Notes: generated from the letters alone by a model not told the origin. A stretch of 38,014 nt of DNA from Lactobacillus acetotolerans DSM 20749 = JCM 3825 (GCF_001436775.1 NZ_AYZC01000012.1:1-38014), one strand, 5' to 3'; positions 16,439 to 24,602 are shown, numbered from the stretch's first letter. Translations and numbers: made by a program.

Positions 16439-16466
16439 GCAGCTCATTTAATTGAGCTGCTTTTTT
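16439..16466 (+). terminator. Terminator of the toxin-like mRNA
   Basis: GCAGCTCA pairs with TGAGCTGC, followed by T6. It ends a predicted mRNA of about 215 nt. Confidence 0.88.
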
Positions 16467-16493
16467 AGTTCTCTTTCAAAGATTTTAGTTCGT

Positions 16494-16772
16494 TTAATCT
16501 GCATTTAGATGATCAATCCAGTTTTTAAAATCTTTTAATGAACCAATATTAGTTACTTCACCACTTTTAGCTTCTTTTTTAGCCTTTAAGGCCTCCGGTG
16601 AATCTAGAAAGTTAACTAATTGCACCTCATTATTTGCTGCTTTAACCAAAGATAGACGCATATACTCAGAAATCGTAAGTCCCTGTTTAGCTAAATTAGC
16701 TTTAGCACGTTTATCAATATCAGAAGTTACGCGGGTCGATACAGTTTTATCTTTAATTGTAAAATTTCTCAT
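16494..16772 (-). CDS. Orphan RelB/DinJ-type antitoxin
   Basis: A 92-residue ribbon-helix-helix protein. STRVTSDIDKRAKANLAKQG forms the strand-helix part and LTISEYMRLSLVKAA the second helix, as in RelB/DinJ antitoxins; the C-terminal half (DFKNWIDHLNAD) would be the toxin-binding arm. No toxin gene lies downstream: only 22 bases separate its stop from the cassette 2 terminator. It is thus either an orphan that lost its toxin, a solitary repressor, or a helper acting on the complete pair at 24600-25269. A minus-strand TATAAT lies at about 16817-16822. Confidence 0.78.
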   Translation of the reverse strand: MRNFTIKDKTVSTRVTSDIDKRAKANLAKQGLTISEYMRLSLVKAANNEVQLVNFLDSPEALKAKKEAKSGEVTNIGSLKDFKNWIDHLNAD

Positions 16773-16927
16773 TTAAATCAACCTTTTCTAGAAAGTTTAC
16801 AATCGTACTACAAATATTATAATTAATTATATTGCTAAAGCAATTTTAATATACATGTTTTATCCATATGAATAATATCTGTAATACTTTGTTAGTTCCT
16901 ATGACTACCAATAAATCTAAATAAAAG

Positions 16928-16949
16928 CATTTTTAACAATACATAAAAA
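16928..16949 (+). repeat. 22-bp direct repeat, right copy (island boundary)
   Basis: Exact copy of 15672-15693, again preceded by ATAAATCTAA (with five extra bases between the two parts). It overlaps the left arm of the next terminator. Confidence 0.7.
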
Positions 16950-16990
16950 GTACCAATCCTGCCACCATAGTGTACAGAATTGGTACTTTT
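16943..16990 (-). terminator. Terminator of the FtsX-type ABC operon
   Basis: AAAAGTACCAAT (16946-16957) pairs with ATTGGTACTTTT (16979-16990); on the minus strand it is followed by T5. It lies 39 bases past the ATPase stop. Confidence 0.8.
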
Positions 16991-17028
16991 AATTTTGATA
17001 TATTATTACCTTACTAAAAACATAATTA

Positions 17029-17703
17029 CTATTTCTTTTTAGCCATTTTACCATCCATCATGTTGTAGATGTGGTCTGCATATTGTTCTAGCCGTGGATC
17101 GTGAGTAACTAACATAACTGCCTTTTCGTGTGATTTAGCTAGATCCTTAAACAATTTGCCAACCTCTTCAACATTTTTACTGTCTAAAGAAGCTGTTGGC
17201 TCATCTGCTAGCAATATTTCTGGATTAGCATACAATGCACGAGCAATCGCTACACGCTGTTGCTGACCACCAGATAATTCATTTGGATACTTTTTAACTA
17301 AATCAGTAATACCCAATTGCTTAAGTAAATCGGTCAATTCTTCCTTACTCAGATTGCCTTGCTTTTTGACTTTATCAACTAATTGAAATTGTTCTTGCAC
17401 ATTTAAAAACGGTACTAAATTATAAGCCTGTAAAACAAAACCAACTTTATTCAAACGTAAGTTGTTACTCTGCTTTGCAGAAAGTTTTGTAATATCTTTA
17501 CCGTTAATTGAAACAAGGCCAGAGCTTGGTTTCTGTAAAGAACCAGCAATTGTTAAAAACGTACTTTTACCAGCACCAGATGGTCCCATAATAAGGACTA
17601 CTTCACCTTTATTTGCTTGAAAGTTAACGTCTTTTAAAGCCTTAACTTGTGCTGAACCTGTTCCAAAAACTTTTGTTACATCTTTTAATTCAATAACTGC
17701 CAT
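17029..17703 (-). CDS. ABC transporter ATP-binding protein (MacB/DevA-like)
   Basis: A 224-residue ATPase of the LolD/MacB/DevA class, which powers FtsX-type permeases in export, lipoprotein handling or antimicrobial resistance. Walker A is GPSGAGKST, the Q-loop is VLQAYNLVPFL, the signature LSGGQQQR and Walker B ILLADEPTASLD; the switch histidine is in VTHDPR. All catalytic residues are present. It follows the permease gene by two bases and is the last gene of a three-gene operon starting with a TetR regulator. Confidence 0.93.
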   Translation of the reverse strand: MAVIELKDVTKVFGTGSAQVKALKDVNFQANKGEVVLIMGPSGAGKSTFLTIAGSLQKPSSGLVSINGKDITKLSAKQSNNLRLNKVGFVLQAYNLVPFLNVQEQFQLVDKVKKQGNLSKEELTDLLKQLGITDLVKKYPNELSGGQQQRVAIARALYANPEILLADEPTASLDSKNVEEVGKLFKDLAKSHEKAVMLVTHDPRLEQYADHIYNMMDGKMAKKK

Positions 17704-17705
17704 AC

Positions 17706-18767
17706 TTATTCACCTATTGCCTTTGCTGGATCGACTTTCAATATTGATCTTATTGGGATTAAACTGCCAATTATACCTGTCAGTAACATTCCAACTGAAC
17801 CAATAATCATAATGCTTGGGGTAAAGCTCATTGGTACAGCTGCAGGTAAGAGCATTGCGGTAATCCACATAACGATTAAACCGAGTATTACACCGACTGC
17901 AACCAAGATAATTGATTGACTAATAGTTGCACCAACTAGAGTCTTGCTTGGAATACCTTGTGCACGCATTACGGCAAAGTTGTGCATCTTTTGCATAGTT
18001 AAAATATACAAGAAGACGGCAATAATAATAAGAGAAATTACAAACAAGAACCCAATCATCAATTCAAAGGTCATATTTTGTGCGGTATGACCAGGTAATT
18101 TTTGGATAAACTGCTTAACTGGATAAGTCTTGGCATTTCCATGGTTATATTTGTAACCATTTGTGCGGGAAATAATAGCTGATGCTTGAACATCTGGCAT
18201 CCCTTGTCGCAACTTCTTCCAAGTAGTCATAGAACCATAAATGATCGGCGCAATATTGATCTTGGCATTCTTAACAAAACCAACAATCTTATATTTCTTC
18301 TTTGAACCATTTAATTCTAACTTGTCACCAATCTTATAACCTTTGACTTTGAAATCTTGATCAACAGTTACTTCATTATTCTTAGTGGCTTTCTTACCAG
18401 AAACCAGTTCCAAGTTCTTATAAATAAATTGGCTTTTCTTAACACCTAGGAATTGAGATGAAACTGATGGCCGCTTTTTGTGTTTTGCGACTACAGCATT
18501 TTCACCTACTAAGGCTTCATTACTACCAATGTCAGCCTTTTTCAAATCCGTCTTAGTCAAAGTTGACTGGTTCATGCTTACATTCGCATTTTTATTTAAA
18601 ACTACTTCTTGAGTATTCCAAGATTTGATTGCTTGGGTGTTTTCGCTAGCCAACCCAACGGCCAATGACGACAACATGAAAATCAAGTAGCTGACTAAGA
18701 AAATCATTAAAATGATTAAGCCATAACGCAACTTTTCCCGTTTAATTTCTTTTATTGCTAAAAACAT
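17706..18767 (-). CDS. FtsX-type ABC transporter permease
   Basis: A 353-residue permease with one N-terminal membrane helix (about 15-37), a large extracellular domain (about 40-225) and three C-terminal helices, the MacB/FtsX topology. It most resembles DevC-like permeases. The C-terminal domain includes the FtsX pattern FAVMRAQGIPSKTLVGATIS and ends SILKVDPAKAIGE. The partner ATPase follows; no separate adaptor gene is present. Its ATG overlaps the stop of the upstream TetR gene by one base. Substrate unknown. Confidence 0.9.
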   Translation of the reverse strand: MFLAIKEIKREKLRYGLIILMIFLVSYLIFMLSSLAVGLASENTQAIKSWNTQEVVLNKNANVSMNQSTLTKTDLKKADIGSNEALVGENAVVAKHKKRPSVSSQFLGVKKSQFIYKNLELVSGKKATKNNEVTVDQDFKVKGYKIGDKLELNGSKKKYKIVGFVKNAKINIAPIIYGSMTTWKKLRQGMPDVQASAIISRTNGYKYNHGNAKTYPVKQFIQKLPGHTAQNMTFELMIGFLFVISLIIIAVFLYILTMQKMHNFAVMRAQGIPSKTLVGATISQSIILVAVGVILGLIVMWITAMLLPAAVPMSFTPSIMIIGSVGMLLTGIIGSLIPIRSILKVDPAKAIGE

Positions 18768-19291
18768 TAATCTGTCCCCTTTTTCAAAATTTCAAGACTT
18801 TTTTTAAAACGAAGCAATTCTTTCTTTTCATCATCAGGATCAGAAAGGACTTCCCCGATAACCTCGTGACTGAGCACCATGGCACTCCATAACTCAGGAC
18901 TCATATTAAGTAAGCCCTGCGCGTTACTATAAGTAGCTGGCAAATCAGTTTCATTATGAGTCACGTGCAATTTTATCAACGACTCATATTTACTATGTGA
19001 AGTCTTATCAAGAAAACTTAACACACGATCATAAAAAACCTGCGGATCATATTTTTCTGTTGGGCTCATATCCGAATGAATCTCTTTAATCGCAATTCGG
19101 AAAAGGTAGCAATATGCATCCGTTAAGTCATTAAAATACTTATAGAAAGCACCACGAGCAATTCCTGCATCTTTCACAATGCGTGCAACTTGTGCATCTT
19201 TCAAAGTATGATGGCTAAATTCATTGAGTAAGGCAGCAGTCACGCGGTCTTTTTTCTCTTTAGGTAAATTTTTAAAAGTTGCTTTAACCAT
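18767..19291 (-). CDS. TetR-family repressor of the FtsX-type ABC operon
   Basis: A 174-residue regulator. The N-terminal part KDRVTAALLNEFSHHTLKDA then VARIVKDAGIARGAFYKYFN is the TetR helix-turn-helix. It is the first gene of the operon and overlaps the permease by one base, implying autoregulation together with the transporter. Its promoter carries two copies of a 13-bp palindromic element (19314-19326 and 19354-19366), the likely binding sites. The ligand is presumably a transporter substrate. Confidence 0.88.
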   Translation of the reverse strand: MVKATFKNLPKEKKDRVTAALLNEFSHHTLKDAQVARIVKDAGIARGAFYKYFNDLTDAYCYLFRIAIKEIHSDMSPTEKYDPQVFYDRVLSFLDKTSHSKYESLIKLHVTHNETDLPATYSNAQGLLNMSPELWSAMVLSHEVIGEVLSDPDDEKKELLRFKKSLEILKKGTD

Positions 19292-19313
19292 CGTTAATTT
19301 TCATCTCCTTTTA

Positions 19314-19368
19314 TGACGCCGTGTCACTTTATGTAATTATAATAATTTAATAGTGACACCGTGTCAAC
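19314..19368 (-). promoter_or_regulatory. Promoter with two TetR operators
   Basis: The element TGACRCCGTGTCA occurs at 19314-19326 and 19354-19366, centres 40 bp apart (about four helical turns). On the minus strand TTGACA (19368-19363) followed after 17 bases by TATTAT forms the promoter; one operator covers the -35 and the other the start of the leader. The arrangement fits cooperative repression. Confidence 0.75.
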
Positions 19369-19418
19369 TATTAAGCTTAAAAAAATACAGTGAGAAGAAA
19401 ATTCTGCACTGTACTTCC

Positions 19419-20615
19419 TTATTTACCAAGCAGCCAATCAACAACATACTTAACCTGAATACCATCAACCGTACCTTGATCAAGCATGTTTAGTGTTAAT
19501 ACTACTTTTTTATAACCATCAGGAATGAAACGTAAATTATCCGTTTCCCGTTTACTATCATCAGGCAATCTCAATGTAACCTGATAATAAATGATTTCAT
19601 TCCCTTTCCTAGCCACAAAATCAATTTCTTTATCATCATATTGTCCTACATCAACTTGATAGCCACGATTAAGTAATTCAATATAAACTATATTTTCAAG
19701 CTGATGACCAAAATTATCTTGGGGAGATTTATTAATAAAAGTATTGCGCAAACCGGTGTCTACAATATAAAATTTATCCTTTGAATTTAAAATTTTACGG
19801 CCACGCAAATCATATCTTTTAGCACGATAAAAAATAAAAGCCCGCTCTAACAAAGATAAATATGTACTCAAAGTAGGAATAGAAATTGGATTCCCGTTCG
19901 ACTTCATTGTATTAGCCATTTTTCTGAGTGAAATAATATTACCGACTTCACTCATTAAATAATCAACGATCTTAGTAATAGCACTTTCATCACGAATATT
20001 TCCACGGATAATAACATCATGCAAGATAACAGAATCAATAATCCCCTGCTTAATTGATTGCTTGACATCTTCATCATTAGTTAAAGAAACAAGCGGAAAG
20101 CCGCCATCTTTCACATAATCAAGGAAAAGATTATACGCTGTTTCAGGACTACCTTTATGAAAAGTAAAGTATTCTTTAAACGATAAAGGAAAAACGTGCA
20201 ATTCAACGTACCTGCCAGCCAATAAAGTTGCTAAATCTCCTGAAAGTAATGAACCATTAGAGCCTGTAATATAAATATCGCAGTCTAAATCTACACGAAA
20301 AGCATTAATGGCTTCCTGCCAAGAATCTACATGTTGAATCTCATCAAAAAATAAATATTGTTTGCCTTTACCTTTATGATCCATAACATATTGGTACAAA
20401 GAATCTGCATCCTTAATTTTACGAAAAGCAAACGATTCAAAATTAATCGAAATTATATTATTAGGAGCAATTCCATCTTCCTTTTTCAATTTAGCGATGA
20501 ACATCTTCATAATAAAAGTTTTCCCAGATCTTCGAATACCTGTAATCACCTTAATTTGTTCATTATCTTTAAATTTTTCTAAGAAATTCATGTAATGTGG
20601 TCTTGAAATTAACAT
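19419..20615 (-). CDS. AAA-family ATPase with DUF4143 domain
   Basis: A 398-residue protein with an N-terminal AAA_14 ATPase (Walker A GIRRSGKT at 26-33; Walker B YLFFDEIQ near 92-99; sensor-like ITGSNGSLLSG) and a C-terminal DUF4143 region with a nuclease-like fold signature (GYQVDVGQYDDKEIDFVARK, then YYQVTLRL), reminiscent of PD-(D/E)XK cores. The family is common in bacteria and archaea, often patchily distributed; function is not established. It stands alone with its own terminator-free short 3' region and repeats upstream (20683-20792). Confidence 0.88.
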   Translation of the reverse strand: MLISRPHYMNFLEKFKDNEQIKVITGIRRSGKTFIMKMFIAKLKKEDGIAPNNIISINFESFAFRKIKDADSLYQYVMDHKGKGKQYLFFDEIQHVDSWQEAINAFRVDLDCDIYITGSNGSLLSGDLATLLAGRYVELHVFPLSFKEYFTFHKGSPETAYNLFLDYVKDGGFPLVSLTNDEDVKQSIKQGIIDSVILHDVIIRGNIRDESAITKIVDYLMSEVGNIISLRKMANTMKSNGNPISIPTLSTYLSLLERAFIFYRAKRYDLRGRKILNSKDKFYIVDTGLRNTFINKSPQDNFGHQLENIVYIELLNRGYQVDVGQYDDKEIDFVARKGNEIIYYQVTLRLPDDSKRETDNLRFIPDGYKKVVLTLNMLDQGTVDGIQVKYVVDWLLGK

Positions 20616-20682
20616 ACAGCCACTTCCCTGCCATTAGCAATCACCTTTTTCTTATATTATAAATTATATTTTATTCTTTACC

Positions 20683-20792
20683 AAATTACGTAATTTATTA
20701 AAATATGTTTTACTATTTTCTGATATTTCTTATTTTATAAAACATACTTTATCATTTTGACAAATATAGCAAGTTATTAAAATACGTTTTAC
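20683..20792. promoter_or_regulatory. Repeat-rich region upstream of the DUF4143 ATPase
   Basis: A perfect palindrome AAATTACGTAATTT (20683-20696) is followed by TTATTAAAATATGTTTTAC (20695-20713), a near-identical copy with one change (20774-20792), and an inverted related element ATAAAACATACTTTAT (20737-20752). The three similar elements within 100 bases suggest a protein-binding region; no regulator is known here. Confidence 0.45.
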
Positions 20793-20796
20793 ATAA

Positions 20797-20829
20797 TAAA
20801 AATGCATGGAAAAAATTTCTCCATGCATT
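20797..20829 (-). terminator. Terminator of the histidine phosphatase gene
   Basis: ATGCATGGA (20802-20810) pairs with TCCATGCAT (20820-20828); on the minus strand T5 follows. Confidence 0.8.
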
Positions 20830-20837
20830 TCTATATC

Positions 20838-21452
20838 TTATTCTTTTGTTAACTCATACAAAACTTTGTTGTAATAAACCATTCGTGGGCTTCTATTATG
20901 ATAATTGAATTTTACCAAAGCACAATTACGAATAGTTTCAAAGTTATTCATATTACCATTGGTTAGATAATGGGCAGCCATCATCCTAATCAAAGTGCCA
21001 TGACAGAATACTAAAATTTTACTATTAGGATATCTATCTGCCATATCACGTAGGAATTGGCCACAACGCTGATTCAATTCTTCAAAAGTTTCACCATTAG
21101 GAGCGTACTTAATATAACTCTGGCCAACTTGACCCCAAGAATCGATGGCGTCAGGATACTTTTTCTCTATTTTGGCTACAGGCTGACCATCCCATTCACC
21201 AAAGTCAATTTCTTTCAAACGATCATCTATAATGATATCGTTTCGATCATGTGTAAAAATTTCTGCAGTTTCAAGTGCACGCTTAAGCGGACTTGAATAA
21301 ATTACATCGAATTTTTTAGAATTAAAATTACTACCTGCTTTTTCTGCTTCTTCTCTACCTACGCCATTTAAAATCTCATTAGTAGAAGAGCCTTGAATAC
21401 AGCCACTTCTATTTAAATCGGTTTGACCATGACGAACAAAAATTATCTCCAT
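20838..21452 (-). CDS. Histidine phosphatase family protein (phosphoglycerate-mutase-like)
   Basis: A 204-residue branch-1 histidine phosphatase. The catalytic RHG motif (FVRHGQTDLN, His8) is followed by SSPLKRALETAEIF, the acid residue in IDFGEWDG and the second histidine in LVFCHGTLIRMMAAHY. The substrate is not evident; cofactor-independent sugar phosphate or nucleotide phosphatases are frequent in this family. It is adjacent to a close paralogue, the result of a tandem duplication. Both have their own intergenic leader. Confidence 0.9.
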   Translation of the reverse strand: MEIIFVRHGQTDLNRSGCIQGSSTNEILNGVGREEAEKAGSNFNSKKFDVIYSSPLKRALETAEIFTHDRNDIIIDDRLKEIDFGEWDGQPVAKIEKKYPDAIDSWGQVGQSYIKYAPNGETFEELNQRCGQFLRDMADRYPNSKILVFCHGTLIRMMAAHYLTNGNMNNFETIRNCALVKFNYHNRSPRMVYYNKVLYELTKE

Positions 21453-21580
21453 AAAACGACCTCTCTTTTTAAGTAAGCATTTCTATTGTAATATTTCACA
21501 AATAGTCTTTAAAACAAAAAGCAGTATTTTTATGGTTACGTTATTTAAAATGGCACGAGCAGAAAGCGATATCTTTACGT

Positions 21581-22180
21581 CTATGCCAATACCTTATTGT
21601 AGTATTTCAAACGCGGTGTATTACGGCGATAATAAAATTTAACCAGAGCACAATTGTCAATCGTATCAAAACGATCCATATCACCGTTAGCTAAATAATG
21701 GGCAGCCATCATTCTGATTAGCCGGCCATGGCAGACTACCAAAACTTTACCATTAGGGTACTTCTTAGCCATTTCATCTAAAAATTCGCCACAGCGCTGA
21801 TCTAAATGCTCATAACTTTCACCGTGTGGTGCATATTTAATGTAGCTTTTTGCTACCTTACCCCACGGATCAACGGTATCTGGATACTTACTTTTTAATT
21901 CATCTAAAGGCAAACCATCCCATTCACCAAAATCAAATTCTATAAGGCGTTTATCTAAAATGATATCTTTTTTGCCCTTAGTAAAAATTTTGGCAGTTTC
22001 GACTGCGCGATTAAGCGGACTAGAATAAACTACATTAAATTTAGTTGAATCAAAATTCTTAGCAGCCTTTTCCGCGTATTTTCGTCCCTCTTCATTCAGA
22101 CTTTGATTAACACTAGCACCCTGAATACAGTTGCTTTTATTTAAGTCAGTTTGTCCATGACGGACAAAAACAATTTCCAT
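21581..22180 (-). CDS. Histidine phosphatase family protein, tandem paralogue
   Basis: A 199-residue copy of the preceding type: FVRHGQTDLNKSNCIQGASV, SSPLNRAVETAKIF, FDFGEWDGLPL and VVCHGRLIRMMAAHY are all present, so both copies keep the catalytic residues. The two differ throughout and have clearly separated (an old duplication). The ribosome binding site is AGAGAGG before the ATG. No clear terminator lies between the copies, so readthrough from this gene to the next is possible. Confidence 0.9.
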   Translation of the reverse strand: MEIVFVRHGQTDLNKSNCIQGASVNQSLNEEGRKYAEKAAKNFDSTKFNVVYSSPLNRAVETAKIFTKGKKDIILDKRLIEFDFGEWDGLPLDELKSKYPDTVDPWGKVAKSYIKYAPHGESYEHLDQRCGEFLDEMAKKYPNGKVLVVCHGRLIRMMAAHYLANGDMDRFDTIDNCALVKFYYRRNTPRLKYYNKVLA

Positions 22181-22334
22181 GAAATAAACCTCTCTTTTTT
22201 AATAACCATTCTATTTTACTATTCACTAAATAATCTTTTCAATTTCTTAAGCTATTTTGCATAGAATCTTTACTTATTAATCCCAAAAAAGTTTACAATA
22301 AGATAAGTAGACCAATTAAAGGAGAAAGACAAAT

Positions 22335-23078
22335 ATGGGACGGATAACAATTAAACGAGACGGCCTAACTCTTGTAGGAGACCGTGAAGAACCCTTTGGT
22401 GAAATATATGATATGGCAATTTTGATGCATGGCTTCACAGCAAACAGAAATACCGCTTTATTAAGGCAGATTGCTGATAACTTACGTAATGAAAATGTAG
22501 CCAGCGTCCGCTTTGACTTTAATGGTCATGGCGATTCTGATGGTGCGATTGAAGACATGACCGTTCCCAATGAAATCGAAGATGCTAAAGCAGTTCTCTC
22601 ATACGTAAGAACCGACCCCCACGTACGTAATATCTTCTTAGTCGGTCATTCTCAAGGCGGTGTTGTTGCCTCCATGTTAGCCGGACTTTATCCAGATATA
22701 ATTAAAAAAGTAACTTTAATGGCACCAGCTGCTTCATTAAAAGATGACGCACTGAAAGGCAGCACAGAAGGAGCAGATTATGATCCTAATCATATTCCTA
22801 CTGTTATCCCCGTTAATGGTAAAAAGATAGGCGGTTTTTATATAAGAACCGCCCAGATCTTGCCAATCTACGATATTTCCCGCCGCTTTAATAAGGAAGT
22901 TTTGATTATCACCGGCAGTAATGACCAAGTTGTTGATCCAAAGTATTCAAAAAAATATGATGAGATTTATGACAACAGTAAATTGGATATAATCAAAAAT
23001 GCCGACCATAGCTTTACTGGTAAATATAAGAATATTGCTGCTAAAACAGTCAGTGATTTCTTAAAGCCATTGTTTTAA
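22335..23078 (+). CDS. Cinnamoyl/feruloyl-type esterase (alpha/beta hydrolase)
   Basis: A 247-residue serine hydrolase very similar to L. johnsonii LJ0536-type cinnamoyl esterases, which release hydroxycinnamic acids (for example ferulic or caffeic acid) from plant esters. The catalytic triad falls at the same numbers: Ser106 (GHSQGG), Asp197 and His225. The oxyanion-hole region is HGFTANRNT. A lid insertion near 135-175 shapes the phenolic pocket in the family. AAAGGAG lies ten bases before the ATG. Its 3' end overlaps the convergent yaaA by four bases. Confidence 0.92.
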   Translation: MGRITIKRDGLTLVGDREEPFGEIYDMAILMHGFTANRNTALLRQIADNLRNENVASVRFDFNGHGDSDGAIEDMTVPNEIEDAKAVLSYVRTDPHVRNIFLVGHSQGGVVASMLAGLYPDIIKKVTLMAPAASLKDDALKGSTEGADYDPNHIPTVIPVNGKKIGGFYIRTAQILPIYDISRRFNKEVLIITGSNDQVVDPKYSKKYDEIYDNSKLDIIKNADHSFTGKYKNIAAKTVSDFLKPLF

Positions 23079-23836
23079 CGCTTCTTAAAATCGAAGTTAG
23101 TTCTGAAAACATAATGTGTGGCTGAACTAATATCGGGGTCAAATTTAAATTCAAAATCATGGAAGTCCTGCAAATCTGCGGGATTTTTTATTTGCTCTTC
23201 TGCCATAAAACGTACCATTTCACCACGAGCCATTTTGGCATGAGTCGCAATTGTACGCCATTTATCCCGCTTTTTTTCTTGAAAATCAACGGTGATCATT
23301 TTGCGCTTTTCATTTAAATATGGTGTAACCGTCTTCGAATATTCTTTAGAAGCTAAATTAATCACCGTATCATCTTCTTTAAATAAAGATTCAGCAATTA
23401 AATTATCCCAAAAATGATATAAACTATAATCTTTAAAGCCAACCATTTTAGTCCGCATTTCAAGTCGGTATGGGCAGACACCATCAAAAGGCCTAAGTAC
23501 ACCATAAAAGCCTGAAAGTACCCGCAAATTTTTCTGAATATATTTAAGAGCAGGTGTGGTAAACAAATCTGGCGTCATATATTGGTATTGAATACCAGAA
23601 AAAGATAAAATTGCTGGCGTTAACCGCTCATCCAGATTCATATTCTTTAGTTGCAAACGGCTGGCCTTTACCACTCGGTCGCTTGCATCCCAAATTTCTT
23701 TTAGCTGGTCATAATTACGGCTTTTTAGAAATTTCTCTAATATTCTAGTTCTATTCAAAAACTCCGGTTTAGACTGAACCGGAAAAGATTCTTGGTCAAC
23801 TTTCATCTTTTTTGCTGGAGCAATAATAATTTTCAT
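23075..23836 (-). CDS. yaaA: Peroxide stress protein YaaA (UPF0246)
   Basis: A 253-residue protein of the YaaA/DUF328 family, which in E. coli lowers free iron under H2O2 stress and has a DNA-binding fold. Hallmarks include the start MKIIIAPAKKMK, the segment LRVLSGFYGVLRPFDGVCPY then RLEMRTKM, and NLASKEYSKTV. It fits with an organism that makes H2O2 through the flavin reductases at 11997-13097. It overlaps the esterase gene at the 3' end. Confidence 0.93.
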   Translation of the reverse strand: MKIIIAPAKKMKVDQESFPVQSKPEFLNRTRILEKFLKSRNYDQLKEIWDASDRVVKASRLQLKNMNLDERLTPAILSFSGIQYQYMTPDLFTTPALKYIQKNLRVLSGFYGVLRPFDGVCPYRLEMRTKMVGFKDYSLYHFWDNLIAESLFKEDDTVINLASKEYSKTVTPYLNEKRKMITVDFQEKKRDKWRTIATHAKMARGEMVRFMAEEQIKNPADLQDFHDFEFKFDPDISSATHYVFRTNFDFKKR

Positions 23837-23899
23837 CTTTCGTATTTTCCACCTTTTAGGTTAAACTTAACTAGTAATATGTATAAGGAGAGTTAAATT

Positions 23900-24556
23900 A
23901 TGAATCCTGATTTTGCTATCGTCTTAAATTTTAAACTAAAAAGCGTTGAGAACATAGATGCTGATTTCCTAGTTAAAACTGCCCGTAATATTGGGGCCCG
24001 TGCTATTAGTACTAATAACGAAAATTCCGTTTTTAAAAAAGCATGTAAGAAATATACCATTGCTTTAGTTAACGAGAAAAATGGATCTGAACTAACAGCC
24101 GATAATGTCATTAATACGATGGTAGAAAACCGTAAAAATGGTAAGAATACGGTAATAAATATTGTAGTTGCAGAAAATGACAAGTTTGATAAAACAACTA
24201 CGGACATGCTTGATATAATCAATAATTGGATGCACATGTTCGGCCATGCATTTAACGAAGGCAAGCCGTCTAAAATTGCTGTTGATCAAGATGGCTTCGT
24301 TTTAGAAAATAGGCACGCCAATTACCAAAAATACGTCTTTTTAAGAAATCCACTCCCCGAAGAAATTATAGTTTCTGGCATTGAAAAAGAACCTAACAGA
24401 GTTGAATGGATTGAAAACAGGGTTGACCTTAAATTCAATTATCAGGATAAGAAATTAGCAATTAAGTTAATTGAACCTGATGATAAATTTGAGTGGCAGG
24501 TACTACGAATCCAGGCCCACCGTCCAGAAGATGACATAGTTAAGACTAAATTTTAA
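23900..24556 (+). CDS. Unrecognised 218-residue protein
   Basis: I do not firmly recognise this protein. It starts MNPDFAIVLNFKLKSVENID with the appearance of an alpha/beta domain up to about residue 140, followed by a beta-rich tail (PEEIIVSGIEKEPNRVEWIE onward). It has no signal peptide, membrane segment or catalytic motif that I can name. A very weak impression of fragments of fucosidase-like enzymes cannot be tested here. The ribosome binding site AAGGAGAG precedes the ATG, and the gene is divergent from yaaA. Codon use matches its neighbours. Confidence 0.7.
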   Translation: MNPDFAIVLNFKLKSVENIDADFLVKTARNIGARAISTNNENSVFKKACKKYTIALVNEKNGSELTADNVINTMVENRKNGKNTVINIVVAENDKFDKTTTDMLDIINNWMHMFGHAFNEGKPSKIAVDQDGFVLENRHANYQKYVFLRNPLPEEIIVSGIEKEPNRVEWIENRVDLKFNYQDKKLAIKLIEPDDKFEWQVLRIQAHRPEDDIVKTKF

Positions 24557-24566
24557 AGTAAGAATT

Positions 24567-24602
24567 AAGGATCAAAAATCGATATATGATTTTTGATCCT
24601 TA
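24567..24602. terminator. Bidirectional terminator between the unknown gene and the toxin gene
   Basis: AAGGATCAAAAATC (24567-24580) pairs perfectly with 24588-24601. The right arm slightly overlaps the stop of the convergent pemK-like gene. Confidence 0.8.

Noticed and set aside
15790-16460. CRISPR array or tRNA in the gene-poor island
   Set aside because: The repeats are two related cassettes with different stems, without regular spacers, and no cloverleaf or CCA end can be drawn.
23893-24264. Long minus-strand frame of 123 codons
   Set aside because: It lies wholly inside the antisense of the 218-residue gene, has no ribosome binding site, and gives an uneven, hydrophobic product typical of an antisense shadow.
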